Positions 10,468 through 21,436 of a stretch of 64,000 nt of DNA are shown piece by piece (within the stretch, counting starts at the first letter, position 1; each line of letters opens with the position of its first letter). The DNA is taken from contig CAKOGP040002203.1 in the NCBI GenBank assembly GCA_933822405.4, forward strand, positions 1 to 64,000. Reading direction: 5' to 3'. The notes beneath the pieces are model-generated. The model was not told where the DNA came from, made no database searches, and saw only the letters and a program-made list of their open reading frames with translations. Source of the DNA: Cylindrotheca closterium. Lineage: Eukaryota; Bacillariophyta; Bacillariophyceae; Bacillariales; Bacillariaceae. A program made the translations under genes and the position numbers.

Positions 10468-12144
10468 CTATTGCTTTTGTTTCTTTGTGCTCGAGCGCTT
10501 TCTCCGAAAGCTGACAGTTTTGCTACTGCGGGAAATGGCAGAATCAAACCGGGAGAATTGAAAGGGTATCAGAGAATCCATGTCCCACCGTTGGTACCCA
10601 TCTTGCTGGAATGGTGGTATATCGGACTCTGATGGAGCAAATGTATAATTTCCCCAGGTATCCCAACCATGACCACAAGACCCATCGTCTGCCTCGCCGA
10701 TCAAAATGTACTCGTCCACTTTGGATTCACGAAATTGGGCGGTCCAATCGACTTGCTGGGGCATCCAACTACATAGCACCACCAAATGTTCATCTTGACT
10801 TAATTTTCCGTATTTCTCTAATGCCTCTTCAACATTTAGCTTTTCCACCTTGGCCTTGGCAAAGATCCCCCAGCTTCCATCATCCGTCGAGACCATTCTA
10901 GGCAAGGCGGCACCTGTAATAGCATTCTTGTGCTTGCGACGATTTCCTTTCCTTAACTTTCCTCCCATGTATTCTTGTAAATAGCGAATTAGTAGACCAT
11001 CTCCAGCTCCAATATCTACAATGGTAGTTTTATCGGTATTGGAGGAATATTCCTGCAAGAGATAATCTCCCAAGTGTTGCACGTATTCCTTGGTCCAGAG
11101 TTGATAGAGATTGGCTTCTTCGCAAATGGCATTCAAGGGACCGCAATATTGGACATGACCACCCGAAAGGCAATGTAACAACTCTTCTGTCGAAATGTCT
11201 TCCATACTGGCAGCAGTATCATCACTGTTATTGGTGGTGGTAGTGGTGGTGGTGGCTTGTTGTTGGTCAATGATTTGGGATGATGACGAAAGCTTGTCCA
11301 GAATGACATTGGTGGATTCGTGCAAGCCTTGTGAATCTTTTTGAATGGCCCAATCCTTCATATCGAACGCCTTGACAACGGTGTCGGTGGTCGGCAATAG
11401 CATCATTGAGTTACTAGTCTTGTTGGCGTGGTCGGCTTCGTCTTCTTGTGACGGCGAAGACGATGATGATGATGTGGATTGTGAAAATGGCAAGACCAAG
11501 CGCCCTCGAGCCAACTGAAGAAAAAAGTTCTGATTTGGATTCCTTTGAAATTGAGGCGATCCTCGTAGTTGCGGGTAAGCATCCATGGCTTCCTTGACCA
11601 TCGGACCATATTTGCTAATGAGAAATTCGGCTCGAGCCCATTTCAGTATTCGGAGATGCCCCATCCAGCTTTGCAAATTGGAATGAGTTTCCTTTGGCAA
11701 TAAACTTTTGCGAATGACGTGATCATACGATTGTACCCGCAAATTCGAAAGTTCCTTGGTTGCGGTGGCCACTGAAGCATCACCATCGCTGGGAGACGAT
11801 TGTTTTTGTTGTCCCTGATAGAGTGATTTCAGGATGCTTCCATCTTTTCCTGTCGAAGAATAATGCTGAGATACCCGTTTTTGAGATTCATCATAGAGAG
11901 CAAGACTCAATAGCTTTTGCGCAAATGGTATGAGCAGTGCCATGTCCAAATACGGCGTATCAAGCTGCTTTTGTTGAAGACTTATTGATTGCAATGATGA
12001 TGATGATGATGATGAGGATGATGATGAGCCTTCTCCACCAACCAACGGCGAGAAAAGTTTGCTATTGCGAGCTGCCAGGCCAAGTCTCAATAGTGGAGAT
12101 CCAATCAGACTGGTGATTCTTTTGCTGGCCGTGAGAAAAACCAT
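10468..12144 (-). CDS. Candidate SAM-binding protein, unknown
   Basis: 558 residues, intronless. The only recognisable motif is VDIGAGDGLLIRYL near residue 370, a good match to class I SAM-binding motif I, followed about 95 residues later by VVLCSWMPQQVDW and YILIGEADDGSCGHGWDTWG. The latter looks like a conserved block specific to this protein type. The N-terminus is basic and hydroxylated (MVFLTASKRITSLIG), consistent with a mitochondrial presequence. Several low-complexity serine runs come from GAT and related trinucleotide repeats. It is in the same orientation as the PRMT-like gene, 301 bp upstream of it. A methyltransferase is the most likely function, but the substrate is unknown and the match rests mainly on one motif. 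Confidence 0.6.
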   Translation of the reverse strand: MVFLTASKRITSLIGSPLLRLGLAARNSKLFSPLVGGEGSSSSSSSSSSSLQSISLQQKQLDTPYLDMALLIPFAQKLLSLALYDESQKRVSQHYSSTGKDGSILKSLYQGQQKQSSPSDGDASVATATKELSNLRVQSYDHVIRKSLLPKETHSNLQSWMGHLRILKWARAEFLISKYGPMVKEAMDAYPQLRGSPQFQRNPNQNFFLQLARGRLVLPFSQSTSSSSSSPSQEDEADHANKTSNSMMLLPTTDTVVKAFDMKDWAIQKDSQGLHESTNVILDKLSSSSQIIDQQQATTTTTTTNNSDDTAASMEDISTEELLHCLSGGHVQYCGPLNAICEEANLYQLWTKEYVQHLGDYLLQEYSSNTDKTTIVDIGAGDGLLIRYLQEYMGGKLRKGNRRKHKNAITGAALPRMVSTDDGSWGIFAKAKVEKLNVEEALEKYGKLSQDEHLVVLCSWMPQQVDWTAQFRESKVDEYILIGEADDGSCGHGWDTWGNYTFAPSESDIPPFQQDGYQRWDMDSLIPFQFSRFDSAISRSSKTVSFRRKRSSTKKQKQ

Positions 12145-12775
12145 GATAGAAGAGAACGAGAGGTGGATATGGTATGCTCAAAAATGCTTTGGATAAATAA
12201 TCTCAATCACGTTTATCACCTCGGATGACAATCCAATTGTCTATACCACGTATATATATTCGATTACCGATGCTTTCAGCGGCTATGCCCTCAGCATCAA
12301 AGCAGCAATCCCACTGAATGCTGTAACCGTCTTATAGGCCGGTACCTGGTACGATATGGATATGATGATATACGGTAATAATGATGACATCTAAACAATA
12401 ATTTTTGATGGCGGATGCGCGAACGCGCAACATTACGCAATATTTGATTCATTCATTCGTCCGCCGCGCATGTGTTTCCGTGTTCGATCATGCGAATCAA
12501 GGATGCGATGGTGTCTGACCGACGTCGGACAAAATACAGGATACACTTCAAACGAAGTTGAAAGTATATCTGTTGCATACAGTACTGTAGTAAGCAGGTT
12601 TCAATAAAAGCAATATTGAATAGATACCGCTATCTACGGTACTGTATTGCATGACCCTAGATCATTGGATCGGCCAATCTGCAGCTACAATAACCCTTCT
12701 CTCGCTTCTTTCACCACGTGAGCCTCACTGCCGATTCATAGCATCGTGAATTAAACTTTCTGATCCGCAACAATC
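12145..12775. other. Divergent intergenic region
   Basis: Lies between divergent genes starting at 12144 (minus) and 12776 (plus), so it should hold both promoters. It contains short inverted GGTACC/CCGGTA motifs near 12339 but no element I can name. Confidence 0.4.
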
Positions 12776-13783
12776 ATGACAGCTGAAACTGGAACCCAGC
12801 AAGATGGCAATAATGCAACCAAAGCGTCCACCGATGTCATTTCTTCTGCTGCGCCACCAACCAGAGATGAATTGCTGGATCTCGTCCGGGCCATAAAGTT
12901 TGCTAATTCTGAATGGTCCCAAAAACAAGTCCATACTGAAATCGTGGAAACCTTGTCCAAAGAAGTTCCGTGTCTAAGAGATGTCAAGTTAAATGATGTC
13001 AAGAAGGTTTGGAAAAAGGCTGTCATCGCAGTGAGGGAAGCAGAAGGAAACACTCCAATTTCTAAAAAAAAGGACGCGAAAAAGGAAGGAAAGGAGGACG
13101 AAAAGACGACAGAAGATGATGAAGAGGAAGAGGAGAAGAACGAATCACCTAATGCTGATCTGGCCAAACTACTTGAAGGCAAGACGCCACAAGTTTTTAC
13201 TGTCGGAGATGCTTCGCAAGTCTATCCAGAACTAGCCAAACATTATACTTCCAGTCTGATGGCCAAGGAGATTGCAAAAATTGACCAAGAAATGGCCAAA
13301 GATGCCAAGACATATGTTCATGTGTCTCTAGACGTGCCCGCCAACAAGACGGGACAAGCTCCCAATCAGGGGTTGATCAACTTTCAAGATTCTTCCGCCT
13401 TGAAATCCTACAAAAAAAGGGGTGGAGAGAACGAGTTGGAAATTGTCAAGATTCAAAAAGCAGCGCCCCTTTCCGAAACAGATACGACACAGCATCCCAT
13501 GTTGGTTTATAATCACGGACGAAGCATCAAGACGTTTATTCATCCAGAACCCGTTGATGTGGATGGTGGGGAAGGGGATAATGATAACGTCGATGACAAT
13601 CATGATAAACTGAACAGCTACGACAAACTAGCAAAAATGATTGACCAATCCGGGATTGGAGGGGCGCTGGGGGGCAGTGGTGGTTCAAAGGCATACTTTT
13701 ATGCCTTTGTAACGCCAATTAAAAAGGCTCCAGGCATTTTGAGTATTGATTACACTCGATTGGCACCAGCGCAAGAGTGGTAG
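12776..13783 (+). CDS. Conserved-looking hypothetical protein
   Basis: 335 residues, one exon. Residues 30-85 form a charged helical region (DELLDLVRAIKFANSEW) that could be a small DNA- or protein-binding domain. Residues 90-125 are a lysine run followed by a glutamate/aspartate run. The second half is globular-looking, with a glycine-rich segment (GGALGGSGG) before SKAYFYAFVTPIKK and the C-terminus RLAPAQEW. There is no signal peptide or membrane segment. I do not recognise the family. The orderly composition and normal length make it a real gene. Confidence 0.65.
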   Translation: MTAETGTQQDGNNATKASTDVISSAAPPTRDELLDLVRAIKFANSEWSQKQVHTEIVETLSKEVPCLRDVKLNDVKKVWKKAVIAVREAEGNTPISKKKDAKKEGKEDEKTTEDDEEEEEKNESPNADLAKLLEGKTPQVFTVGDASQVYPELAKHYTSSLMAKEIAKIDQEMAKDAKTYVHVSLDVPANKTGQAPNQGLINFQDSSALKSYKKRGGENELEIVKIQKAAPLSETDTTQHPMLVYNHGRSIKTFIHPEPVDVDGGEGDNDNVDDNHDKLNSYDKLAKMIDQSGIGGALGGSGGSKAYFYAFVTPIKKAPGILSIDYTRLAPAQEW

Positions 13784-14349
13784 GAAGACTATACCACCGC
13801 ACAGCCCTTGTGGCTGACATGTCACCTGCTGGCATCATTTTATAGAAGTAACTACAAGTAACACCAGAGCTACTGGTATGACTGACAATCGTCACATTAT
13901 TCCTCAAGTATTATTTTTATTAGTTGCTTCTGCTCTTCTTAGCAGGCAAAGGAGCTGAGTCAGTCCACCGCAGAAGTCCATTGATTCGAACATACTGTAA
14001 AATAAGCGATGAAACCCACATGTTTGATACGACTGAGGTGCACAGAAACCGTAGATTTGTACGGAGAAATGTTCGTACCAGCTCCGAACACGAATCAGAG
14101 ATTCTGACGAATTATATTCATAAAAGCCTCATATGCCTCACATTTCGATCGGAAGCTGTTTCTATGACCAACCCACATTTATACGGTAGCAATCACATCG
14201 TTGAATGCCACGCAACAGATAGCTTCGACTTCAACTAACCTACAGTACAGGTACGGAACCTCTTCTTTCATTGACAAGAAGACAAACAACCATCAACAAA
14301 AGAAACAACACGAGAAACAAGAACGACAGAAGAGAATCGTCAAACAACA

Positions 14350-14705
14350 TGACACCACTTTTCCCCATCCTTCAACCCGAACACATCGAAACTGAACACT
14401 GGAATGATTTCAACCGAAAATACGGTCCGGATTTGCTTGGTGATTCACCGATTCAACAACCCCCTTCGTATCTCCAACGGCAGGGGCGCTTTCTCATGTC
14501 CCTGATTACCCTCTGCTTTTTTCGTGGTCAGTCCACGAATAGTGATATTGCTTCCGCCAAAGAAGTTTCACAGCATCCTCCACGACAATCAAGTAGTAGG
14601 CATCTGCAGCCACGGCAATCAAGCAGTCGACATCTGCAGGCATGGGGCTCGACGTCTGCTATCGCCAGCAGCTCTGCCGGACACGAAAGCCGCATTCTGC
14701 TGTAA
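14350..14705 (+). CDS. Doubtful small ORF
   Basis: About 118 residues from the ATG at 14350. The first 50 residues look protein-like (EHIETEHWNDFNRKYGPDLL). The second half holds a twice-repeated QSSSRHLQ motif encoded by a short tandem DNA repeat, and the C-terminus is low complexity. It may be a first exon or a decayed gene. I do not recognise it. Confidence 0.25.
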
Positions 14706-15823
14706 ATTCCTCCATGGGGTTGCAACCTTGTTCGGATTGCGGACGACACGATGTTCAAGCAAAATGTTGAATTGGATATTCCGACTAGAGGAACCATCTC
14801 TTCTCCGAAACCATTCAGCAGCCATCGGAACATGGATGAATCTTGTTTTGAATATATTCATAGAAGCGGTTCCTTGATTCCACATATGCAAAGGAGTTGT
14901 ATGTATTTTAACTAATGCAAGCCAATAGACCAATTATATAGAATAACCGTTCACTTCAATAGATCGATCCGTATGTAAGCCTTCTGGAATATGATTTCAG
15001 GTTTCTTGTCGAATGACTCACTCATACACTCTTGTCGTTGAGTTTTGTTCAACTCGATTCGACTCAGCGACACGGAAGCCAATTACTATGCTGTTGGTCC
15101 ATGGGCGGGTGAAGCAGCTACTTTTTGAATCGGAAACCGGAACGACAAATGCACGTGTCAATGGTCGGGGGTGTCAGAGGGTATCACTTTCTGAATCAGA
15201 ATCAGAAACCAGAACGACACAAGTGAAATCTTTTGCGCCGTGTGATCATGAGTTCTATTTGCTCGCTTTGTCCCTTTCGGATCTTACCATTCAGAAAGAA
15301 TATCTGATCTTGGTCCAATGATACTGGCTTGTTCCTGCTTGTCCACTTTCTTCAAGATGCGGAGCTATAATACCGTTCGGGCTAATAGCGCTTTGTTCCC
15401 AGATTGTCCGTCGTGTAACATTCCTTATCTCGGGATCAAATAGGAAAAATCGATTTCAAGCAACCACCACATGACAAGTTTCCAACGAAAGGTCATGGAT
15501 CAAGAGAGAAAAATGTCAACCAACCAGTTTTTGCGAGACTTTTCCAAGGCAGCTGCGAGTGAATTACTTCCGGCTTCGCTTTTTGTGATGACATCACAGA
15601 TGGACACGTTTGGCATACGGTAGAACAGCCACTTGCTCTTTGCATTAAAAGATATACGCGGCGAGCCTTCCCAAGTGAATGAAACAGGAAAAAATATGGT
15701 TTGTGATTCTCGTGAGAAAAGACATAATATGTAAAAATATATATGTACCTAGTATAATATTTTCCAGTAAGGCAAAAATTCCAGCGGGAGTTGTTCACTC
15801 CGGTAAAACCAAAAGGACATGCG

Positions 15824-15839
15824 GTTGAACTTCAACATT
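15824..15839 (+). promoter_or_regulatory. Near-palindromic GTTGAACTTCAACATT upstream of RGLE gene 1
   Basis: The motif lies 95 bp upstream of the ATG. A similar element occurs at the same distance upstream of two other family members (about 19720 and 21334-21352), followed by partly conserved sequence up to the start codon. It is a candidate shared promoter or 5' UTR element. Confidence 0.4.
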
Positions 15840-15933
15840 TGTCCAAACAATTTTGTCAACCTTCTCCCCGCTCAAACCCTCAACTCACAATTCTAGTTTC
15901 ACCAACTTTTGAAAACACAAACCAAACTTCAAA

Positions 15934-16518
15934 ATGACAACAGTATCCAAGAAGAGCGTTACCTTCAGCTCCAACGTCACAGGTATTCAAATCATGAACA
16001 TTGACGACTACACTCCCCGCGAAATTTCGGCGTCGTGGTACAACCAAGAAGACATGGATCGCATTACCAATCGGTGCTTCAAGGTACTGACAAGAATGGA
16101 AAGTGGAGCTTCCAACAACAAAGGCAAGAAGTGCTGCATGAGAGGCCTTGAGGGCCATACAACGACCGGTGCCATCAGCAAAAACAAGAACCGAGCCTCC
16201 GCATACGCAGCAGTTCTTATGGAACAATCCAAGCAATGGATGAGAAACGAAGTCGACGAGCAAGCCATTGCGGATGCCTACAGAAGCACCACTTCCAGCT
16301 GTCAGCTATGGGCCCAAGTCGTTGGCAAACATGATGAGCATACTGCCGAATACATCTACTACATGGAAGAGGAAGACGGTCTCAATGAGACGACTAATGT
16401 TACATTCTCCCACAAATCCAAAAACTGTAATGCTCTAAGTGTTGAGGAAAGAATAATGGACCAAGTAGAAAGGCCAATCAGATTTCAACAACAGGCCCCT
16501 CTTGCGATTGCCGCGTGA
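15934..16518 (+). CDS. RGLE-family protein, copy 1
   Basis: 194 residues, single exon. The family pattern is KSVTFSS near the N-terminus, then IQIMNIDDYTPREISASWY (residues 19-37), CMRGLEGHTTTGAISKNKNR in the middle, a long helix AAVLMEQSKQWMRNEVDEQAIADAY, and a short helix ending in WAQVVG. There is no signal peptide, membrane helix or known catalytic motif; a soluble helical protein is likely. Three close relatives follow on the same strand within 6 kb. The first ATG is preceded by a 5' flank almost identical to that of the next copy. I know of no functional name. Proteins of this general pattern are, to my recollection, common in diatoms. Confidence 0.7.
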   Translation: MTTVSKKSVTFSSNVTGIQIMNIDDYTPREISASWYNQEDMDRITNRCFKVLTRMESGASNNKGKKCCMRGLEGHTTTGAISKNKNRASAYAAVLMEQSKQWMRNEVDEQAIADAYRSTTSSCQLWAQVVGKHDEHTAEYIYYMEEEDGLNETTNVTFSHKSKNCNALSVEERIMDQVERPIRFQQQAPLAIAA

Positions 16519-17088
16519 CGTGTTGCGGTGTATCGGCAGCAATTCCAACATCAATCTCTAAGAATTCTGATACAATTTTTTATTTAAAATAGAACAACAC
16601 ATTTTCCATCCAACCCTTGATCTATGATATTAGAAGCAACAATTGTACTTCGTTCGCCAGCATTCTTCAATGATATTTTAGAAGTAATCAATCTGGTAGG
16701 ACCTCTAAACAAGTCGTAAGGAGCTAATTTCTATGGTGGAAATTTGCAGGTGTTGTAGTAGAATGTGGTAGACTAGATGGAAGCGGAAAGCACCGTTTTG
16801 TTCATCATGTCGGCAATACAGGGAGAACTTCCTGAATACTAAGAAGCAGAAAACTGCAACAACTCATTAATATGCTAAAGAATGTCAAGCAACCTCCGAG
16901 TGGTACAAGAATTCGCCGAATCCTTTTATGCGCAACCTTTCCAATTGGCCTCACTTAACGAATATCCTTCGAAAGTCCGGATATTCTTTTGCAAGAATAT
17001 GGTGAGCGTTCAAACAGTTTCAGCTCAAGAAAAACACGGTCACAATTCTAGTTTCACCAACTTTTGAAAACACAAACCAAACTTCAAA
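16519..17088. other. Spacer between RGLE copies 1 and 2
   Basis: Contains 3' flanking sequence similar to that after copy 2, and from about 17041 a near-exact repeat of the 5' flank of copy 1. No other gene is seen. Confidence 0.5.
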
Positions 17089-17671
17089 ATGACAACCGCA
17101 TCCAAGAAGAGCGTTACCTTCAGCTCCACCGTCACAGGTATTCAAATCATGAACATCGACGATTACACTCCCCGCGAAATTTCGGCTTCGTGGTACAACC
17201 AAGAAGACATGGATCGCATCACCAATCGGTGCTTGCTTCAAGGTTCTGAAGAGAATGGAAAGTGGATCTTCCAACAACAGAGGTAAAAAGTACTGCGCCC
17301 GAGGTCTTGAGGGCCACACCAAAACCGGTGCCATCAGCAAAAACAAGAACCGAGCCTCCGCACGCGCAGCAGTTCTTATGGAACAATCCAAGCAATGGAT
17401 GAGAAACGAAGTCGACGAGCAAGCCATTGCAGATGCTTACATCAGGGCATCTACCAGCTCTCAAGAGTGGGCCCAAGACGTTGGCAAACATGATGAAGAT
17501 GCCGCCCATGACATCTACTACATGGAAGAGGAGGACGGCCTCTATGCGACTAATGCTGCGTTCTCCCTAAAATCCGAAGGTGCCAATGTCTCAAGTTTTG
17601 AGGAACGAAGAATGGACCAAGTAGAAAGGCCAAGTGGCTTTCACCAACAGCCCTGGGCAATGGCCGCTTGA
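17089..17671 (+). pseudogene. RGLE-family copy 2, frameshifted
   Basis: Nearly identical to copy 1 in DNA sequence, including about 50 bp of 5' flank. The frame starting at the ATG at 17089 breaks at 17231-17238, where GCTT is present twice in tandem but once in copy 1. After the extra 4 bp the downstream frame is open to 17671, with all family motifs preserved (ARGLEGH, AAVLMEQSKQW, WAQDVG). The lesion is therefore the only visible defect and must be young. A translated product would stop about 15 codons after the shift. A sequencing or assembly slip cannot be ruled out. Confidence 0.75.
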
Positions 17672-17919
17672 CGTGTTGCGGTGTACCGGCAGCAATTCCA
17701 ACACCATGACATAGAATACTCAAATGATTTCTATAATAGAACAACACATTTTCCGCCTAATCCTCAACCTATGTAATTCTACTTAGATGCCGAGCATTGT
17801 TTCATGCTGCAGTAGCAATCGATTTGATGGGATCTCCGAACAAATGGCATCCAGCTAGTAGTTTCTGTGGTGTGAAAAGGCTATCACAAGATGAAAGCTT
17901 ATTGAAGCACCGTGTTTCA

Positions 17920-19090
17920 TCATCTCGGCGATACAGGAAGAATTTGTCCAAAAGTTTGGGAACCTAGAAATGTCAAGTATGGTGAAACTGCGCCGAGATT
18001 GCTGCCTGAATGACTCGGTGATGGCTTCATTAGTTCGCTGTCAACCTTTTGATCTTGGTTTGAACCGTTCTGACGTCTTTTTACCTTTTTCGCGCAAAAG
18101 AGTTGTTTGCTCGAGTCCCAATAGTTTTCATGGCAATAGCCATCCACTACCTTGGCCAAGAACAAATAGTGCGTTTGCTGTTTCTGTCCAGATTCATCCG
18201 ATTCGTGTTTGTTTTGTGATTCTGTTGTGTTGTTGGAATTTATATTCATGTTTTGCTGAACATGGTGACAATGACGACCCTGTTTACTGATCGGAGAGCT
18301 CGGATGATGAGCTAGTAATACAGATTGAATTTGGCACTTCATATGCGCCACAGTTCCTTGGATGACAAAAAGATCATCATTGCCTGGTACCTCGCTTTTT
18401 TCATCATTATTCACATTATCATAAACCTTGATATCGTCGTCTATCACCATATGATCTTGCTGACCATATGAAAGCGCAACCAGTCCGGAGATACCTTCTC
18501 CTGCCTCTAGCCTCTAATCTTTGCTTCTGTAGCTTTCGTTTCTTTCTCTTGCTCATGCAAGAATTGTCAAAAGCAGAATCCAACATGTTGCTGTTGTTAT
18601 TACCAAACTTGCAAATATCCTTTCCAGAGACACTTCCGACGTGTAGTACCAAATCCTTCAAGTCCAGAGTCGGAACACATAGTGTGAATATTATCGGGAC
18701 ATCGTTATTGCTCGGAGACGTGTCAGTGCTATCTGTCATTTCGACACTCACGGCATCCCCTGGTGTCGACCGAAGCAGATGTTTTATCGAATGTCTTCTA
18801 GCATTCACACTCATTACAAAGAACCCATCATTGTCAACAGGCGACAACCAGGATATTACCATGACGTTTCGCCTAAAGATATTGGGTGATGCATCTTCTG
18901 ATGATAGATTATTGGGACTACTCGATCTCTTGTTTCTGTTTGTGGCGGTGGCGGTGCAAAGAAAGCAGACTGGATTTGGATAAAGAAGCCTACTAAATTC
19001 TTTTCCTTGCGTCAAATGGATCCAGCTGGAATTCTTGGTAAAGCCATCGCCATCTTCTGACAGAGCTCCATTGTCTGCTTGACAGTTCAT
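17920..19090 (-). pseudogene. Flavin-reductase-like domain protein broken by a 7-bp duplication
   Basis: Two overlapping minus-strand frames (19090-18419 and 18450-17920) make one protein of about 387 residues if a single 7-bp repeat unit is discounted. The DNA at 18503-18516 carries the heptamer GCCTCTA twice. Counting it once joins KQRLEA directly to GEGISGLVALSYG and into the second frame. The N-terminal part has YPNPVCFLCT, RNVMVISWLSPVDN and FFVMSVNARRHS, and the second part has HYLFLAKVVDGYC and PYLTFLGSQTFG. These match what I recall of the eukaryotic flavin reductase-like (FMN-binding split-barrel) proteins, which bind FMN. The family call is moderate. The break may be a true inactivation, a polymorphism or an assembly error. 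Confidence 0.6.
18503..18516. repeat. Tandem heptamer GCCTCTA x2
   Basis: Two perfect adjacent copies (18503-18509 and 18510-18516) lie inside the flavin-reductase-like gene. The second copy shifts the reading frame. It could be a slippage product or the footprint of an excised transposon. Confidence 0.7.
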
Positions 19091-19823
19091 ACCGCTTTTT
19101 AAAAATGAAGGATTATGGCATCAACGGCGAAAAATAATGGCTTGCCGGGTGTCAGCTCCCTGCGGTAGATGGGCCGTTTATAGTGAGAGCTGTCACAAGC
19201 CTCTGAGTATTGCACACAAAAGTACAGTTCACGTTGTTGCAATCAGTCAACCAAAAACTACATGGGTCAAGGAGTACAATAAGTTTACGCAAGACGGCGG
19301 GTTTTGTTTTACGGGCGCGTGCTGTTTTTTGATTTCATTTTTTATTTTCACCTAAAAAATGTCAGGAAATCGAGTCAGTCGATCATCGTCTTGTGAGAAG
19401 TGACCTACCTGCTCTACCTATCGGTACCGGTACCGGTACGAGGGTACCCAACCCGCAATTTGAATATATTCAACATAATCATGTAAAAATAATACTTGTA
19501 CTCTGTTTCTCGAAGTTGAAGTCGCTCCCCTTCGTTATGATCTGAGACATTTTCCTTTGCGAGTCGAAAGGAGACTCACTCTCAGCATACAAATGAAGCT
19601 TTCTTCAAATTGAACTTCGGACAAAAGTCGTTTTCCATTGACATTTTTCTAGTTCGAGTTTTTCCCACTCCGGAAAATGAAAACGCGATTCTCTTCTATT
19701 GAAGTTGAAATGTTCCCCCATGTTGAACTTGAGCACTTTCAATTTGTCACCCTTTCCCCGCTCTAGCCTTCAACTCACAATTCAATTTGCAACAACTTTC
19801 GAAACGATCATAAAACTCTGAAA
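19091..19823. other. Intergenic with GGTACC-rich stretch
   Basis: Holds overlapping GGTACC/CCGGTA palindromes at about 19421-19449. From about 19715 it holds the conserved 5' flank of RGLE copy 3. No gene is seen. Confidence 0.5.
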
Positions 19824-20321
19824 ATGACAATCGTATCGAAGAGCAGCAAGAGCGTTACCTTCCACCCGACCGTCACAGGTATTCAAATCATGAACATCGA
19901 CGATTACACGGCCCGCGAGATCTCGGCTTCATGGTACAGCCAAGAAGAAATGGATCGCATCACCAATCGGTGCGTCAAGTTACTGAAGAGAATGGAAAGT
20001 GGAGATTACAACAAATGCAAAAAGTACTGCGCCCGAGGTCTTGAGGGCCACACCAAAACCGGTGCCATCAGCAAAAACAAGAACAGAGCCTCGGCACGTG
20101 CAGCAGTACTAATGGAACAATCTAGGCAATGGATTGAGAACAGAGTCGATGAGCAAGCCATTGCAGATGCCTATCGAAGCAAAGCCTCTAGCTGTCAGCT
20201 GTGGGCCCAAATCGTTGCAACGGGTGACGAAGAAGCTGTAGGTTTTGAGGGAAAGAAAATAATAGAGAAGGTATCAAGATCAGATTCCTTCCAGCAACAG
20301 CTCCTACCAGCGGCGGCATGA
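19824..20321 (+). CDS. RGLE-family protein, copy 3
   Basis: 165 residues, intact. It shares with copy 1 the N-terminal KSVTFHP, IQIMNIDDYTAREISASWY, ARGLEGHTKTGAISKNKNR, the helix AAVLMEQSRQW and QLWAQIV, and has a shorter, divergent C-terminus. The upstream flank keeps the motif seen before copy 1 (TTTCCCCGCTC and TCAACTCACAATT). Function is unknown. Confidence 0.7.
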   Translation: MTIVSKSSKSVTFHPTVTGIQIMNIDDYTAREISASWYSQEEMDRITNRCVKLLKRMESGDYNKCKKYCARGLEGHTKTGAISKNKNRASARAAVLMEQSRQWIENRVDEQAIADAYRSKASSCQLWAQIVATGDEEAVGFEGKKIIEKVSRSDSFQQQLLPAAA

Positions 20322-21436
20322 GGTCATCGACATCAACGCCAATCTTTATTTCACAAGAACCTTTATCGACACGAAATCGGGGAAGAATGCTATATATTTA
20401 CACAGTTTTGCATCCTATATAAAAAATTTTACTCAATTTTCTCAAATCTTATTTTCTCCATTCTTCATCGGCTTGCTAGGACGTCCAAAGAAATCTCAGC
20501 TAGCTTAAAGTATGATGGATGATGGAAGGGAATGTCTAAGTCTTCCCATTGGTCCACCCCAAATCACCTACTAAACATCATTCCTCAACCTGCAACAGAC
20601 ATAGGAGGCACTGTTCTGTCAGATATATGTCTTTTATAGATGAATTCGTTTAGCGTGCCGTAGATGATACAAAGCTAGAAGCCTATTGCATGCTGAATAA
20701 TTGCAAGGTCTCAAATATTGCGTCGAAAAAGTACACTCTACCGTCTACCGATCGATCGTCTGCGAGTGAATGGGAATATTTCGCGTGTACATACACTCGT
20801 AATAGACATTACCGTGCTATCTATACTCATGGCTATAGTACATAAAAAATATGGATGAATGAAAATAATGCGTTTGACGGCGTGTCGGTCGACATCCCGG
20901 TAGGCAAATGTTGAATCATCTTCAATCCGCACGATCTAGTTAGGCCCAATGGAGGCATGATCAAGAAGATCCATTAGATTTGTGACCGCAGTCAGCGATT
21001 TGCCCTTTTTCTCGTATTTTTTATTTCAGTTGTTCCCTTTCGAGTGAAAAACATTAAGATAGCACTATGTTTCCAAATGGTCCAATGTAGCCAGTTTTTT
21101 AAAAAATTGTTCCGTGGATCGGAGGAACCCAAGTTACGAGTAGAGCTGTTTCAATATTATGGTTCCGTGGGGCCAATTTTTAAAAAATGATCCCATGAAT
21201 CAGAAATAGGCACTGAAGAAATCCCGCTTATTCTCTGCATACTAGAGTTGCTTTTCCAGCGGTAGTCCTACATTTTCCTTTGCAAGATGTTTATCATCTC
21301 ACGGTCAAACCAAAACGGTACAAGAATAAGAAGAATGTTGAAGTTCAACATTGCTCAAAAAGGTTCAGCACCAGCCTTTACACCCCACAATTTTAAAATA
21401 TTTCATTATCTGTTCAAAACAAAATCAAGTCTAAAA
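20322..21436. other. Intergenic, 1.1 kb
   Basis: AT-rich. Two degenerate copies of a segment containing GTTCCGTGG and a TTTAAAAAA run occur near 21095-21195. The last 100 bp include the near-palindrome AATGTTGAAGTTCAACATT at 21334-21352, shared with other family members. No gene is recognised. Confidence 0.45.

Larger units (their letters stand above)
13784..15933. other. 2.1 kb with only weak open frames
   Basis: The longest candidate is an ATG frame from about 14350 to 14705, listed separately. The rest is AT-rich with no recognisable gene, apart from the conserved 5' flank of the RGLE family at about 15820-15933. Confidence 0.4.
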
